Shown here piece by piece: positions 63,066-64,000 of a DNA stretch of 64,000 nt. The notes beneath the pieces were generated by a model. The model was not told where the DNA came from, did not search any database, and was given only the letters and a program-made list of their open reading frames with translations. Origin of the DNA: Ostrinia nubilalis (taxonomy: Eukaryota; Arthropoda; Insecta; Lepidoptera; Crambidae); the NCBI RefSeq assembly GCF_963855985.1, contig NC_087109.1, positions 6,964,001 through 7,028,000 on the forward strand, written 5' to 3'. Within the stretch, counting starts at the first letter, position 1; the number at the start of each line of letters is the position of its first letter. The translations under genes and the position numbers were made by a program.

Positions 63066-64000
63066 CTGTAATGGAAGACGTGATATTACAGTTTTGAAAG
63101 GAATATGGTCATGCATTGGCTGTATGCAGGCTGCTACCAAACGGGCGATGTGGAAATTTTTGGGGGAGGCCTATGTATATTAATGGACGTCCTGTAGCTA
63201 AAATGATGATGATGGTCATTGGTCATATTATGACTAACATTCGCCCAATTTCTCTAGGGAAGAAATAGTGATTTCTAGGCGCCTTAAAAATGATCCTGTG
63301 TTTTAGACGTTGGACAAATCAACCCATGTAAGATAGACTTGAAATAAAATTTTCTGGGAGGAAAAAATTCCCTGCATGTAAAGTTGTGTATGGGAACTAG
63401 ATTTTAAATAATTTTAATAGTTTATAGAACTAGTTCGTGATAATTCATAATTATTATAAACTAAGTATTTTTACAGGTGCCGGTTGGTCGTGTTTACTGT
63501 TCTTATAATATTTGAACAGCATGACCGTCTACAGCGACATTGGCTATGAATTTATGACCTGGCTTGGTGATTGGCGCACAGGTCAACGGTTGCGGGTTTG
63601 AATTCCGCTAGGGTCAAGTGACCGTGAGATGCACGAACATTTTTATACAGAATGAAAAGATATCAACATGTTAATAATTATGTAATTAAGTTTTTTATAC
63701 CTATCTAGCTCTTGTGAGATTTTGTTATCAATCTCTTCTCAAGTGCTAGGCACTAATTTGAGGTAGGTATTTCAATTCTTAATCAGTATTAATATAGCGA
63801 ATAATACCTAACTATAAAAGGAGGGGTGATTTTGACATGATAGAGCATACAAATCTGAAGTCTCGCTGACATTTGACTTAAAAAACACCCTTCCGTGTCG
63901 GTCCCATACCTAAGACACTGACTGACTTATGCTACCTATAAATGGACTGACTGAACCAACAGAACATCGGAGGAAACGCGAAAACGTTACAATAACACAC
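63066..64000. other. BTB gene intron with possible SINE
   Basis: No further BTB exon is found before the window edge. 63090-63200 contains a short scrap of the retrotransposon 3' family (GGGGGAGGCCTATGTATATT AATGGACGTCCTGTAGC). Confidence 0.5.
63555..63640 (+). repeat. possible tRNA-derived SINE head
   Basis: TGGCTTGGTGATTGGCGCA resembles an A box and GGGTTTGAATTCC a B box, spaced about 25 bp apart. There is no clear tail or duplication. Confidence 0.35.

Overview
The window looks like animal nuclear DNA, most likely a moth or butterfly. Genes are split by GT..AG introns, coding density is low, and the sequence is about 60-65% A+T. The ribosomal protein and sugar epimerase are insect-like, there is an insect gustatory receptor, and many of the dispersed repeats resemble ones I associate with Lepidoptera. 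The species assignment is inference.

Host genes, with exons joined by hand from splice sites and reading frame: (1) a three-exon gustatory receptor on the minus strand (6143-11688); (2) ribosomal protein S7 on the minus strand (12044-17241, with a probable pyrimidine-tract 5' UTR exon near 17.6 kb), whose poly(A) signal lies about 330 bp upstream of the receptor start codon; (3) a six-exon UDP-glucose 4-epimerase on the plus strand (48671-55104); (4) the 3' end of a BTB-domain gene on the minus strand (60591-63065, 5' exons outside the window). These genes look unrelated in function; nothing suggests a pathway cluster.

The rest is a dense mosaic of mobile DNA, several with readable target-site duplications. 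From left to right: a broken P-element-like THAP transposase gene (65-3539) with a foldback element in its coding sequence; MITEs at 4.2-6.1 kb; a hAT-like element in receptor intron 2; a piggyBac-type element in RpS7 intron 1; nested DNA transposons (17.8-22.7 kb) holding pogo-like and Helitron remnants; an apparently full-length, two-ORF non-LTR retrotransposon (23110-30992) with a 13-bp duplication; a hAT element with an 8-bp duplication (32138-33040); and three abutting PIF/Harbinger copies (34040-41354). The third Harbinger copy still encodes an intact-looking transposase and a MADF-BESS partner, and its intron was invaded by two piggyBac-type elements and a 205-bp tandem repeat. Between 42.5 and 48.6 kb there are only retrotransposon scraps. 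The epimerase and BTB introns hold more MITEs and a hAT element with an internal inverted repeat (60958-62550).

The most interesting structures are the Harbinger triplet (two-ORF copy, deletion derivative and a 74-bp element made only of two termini), the intact retrotransposon with tandem repeats in its 5' region, and decayed partial copies of a host exon inside neighbouring introns of both the receptor and RpS7. I did not find a clearly new biological system.
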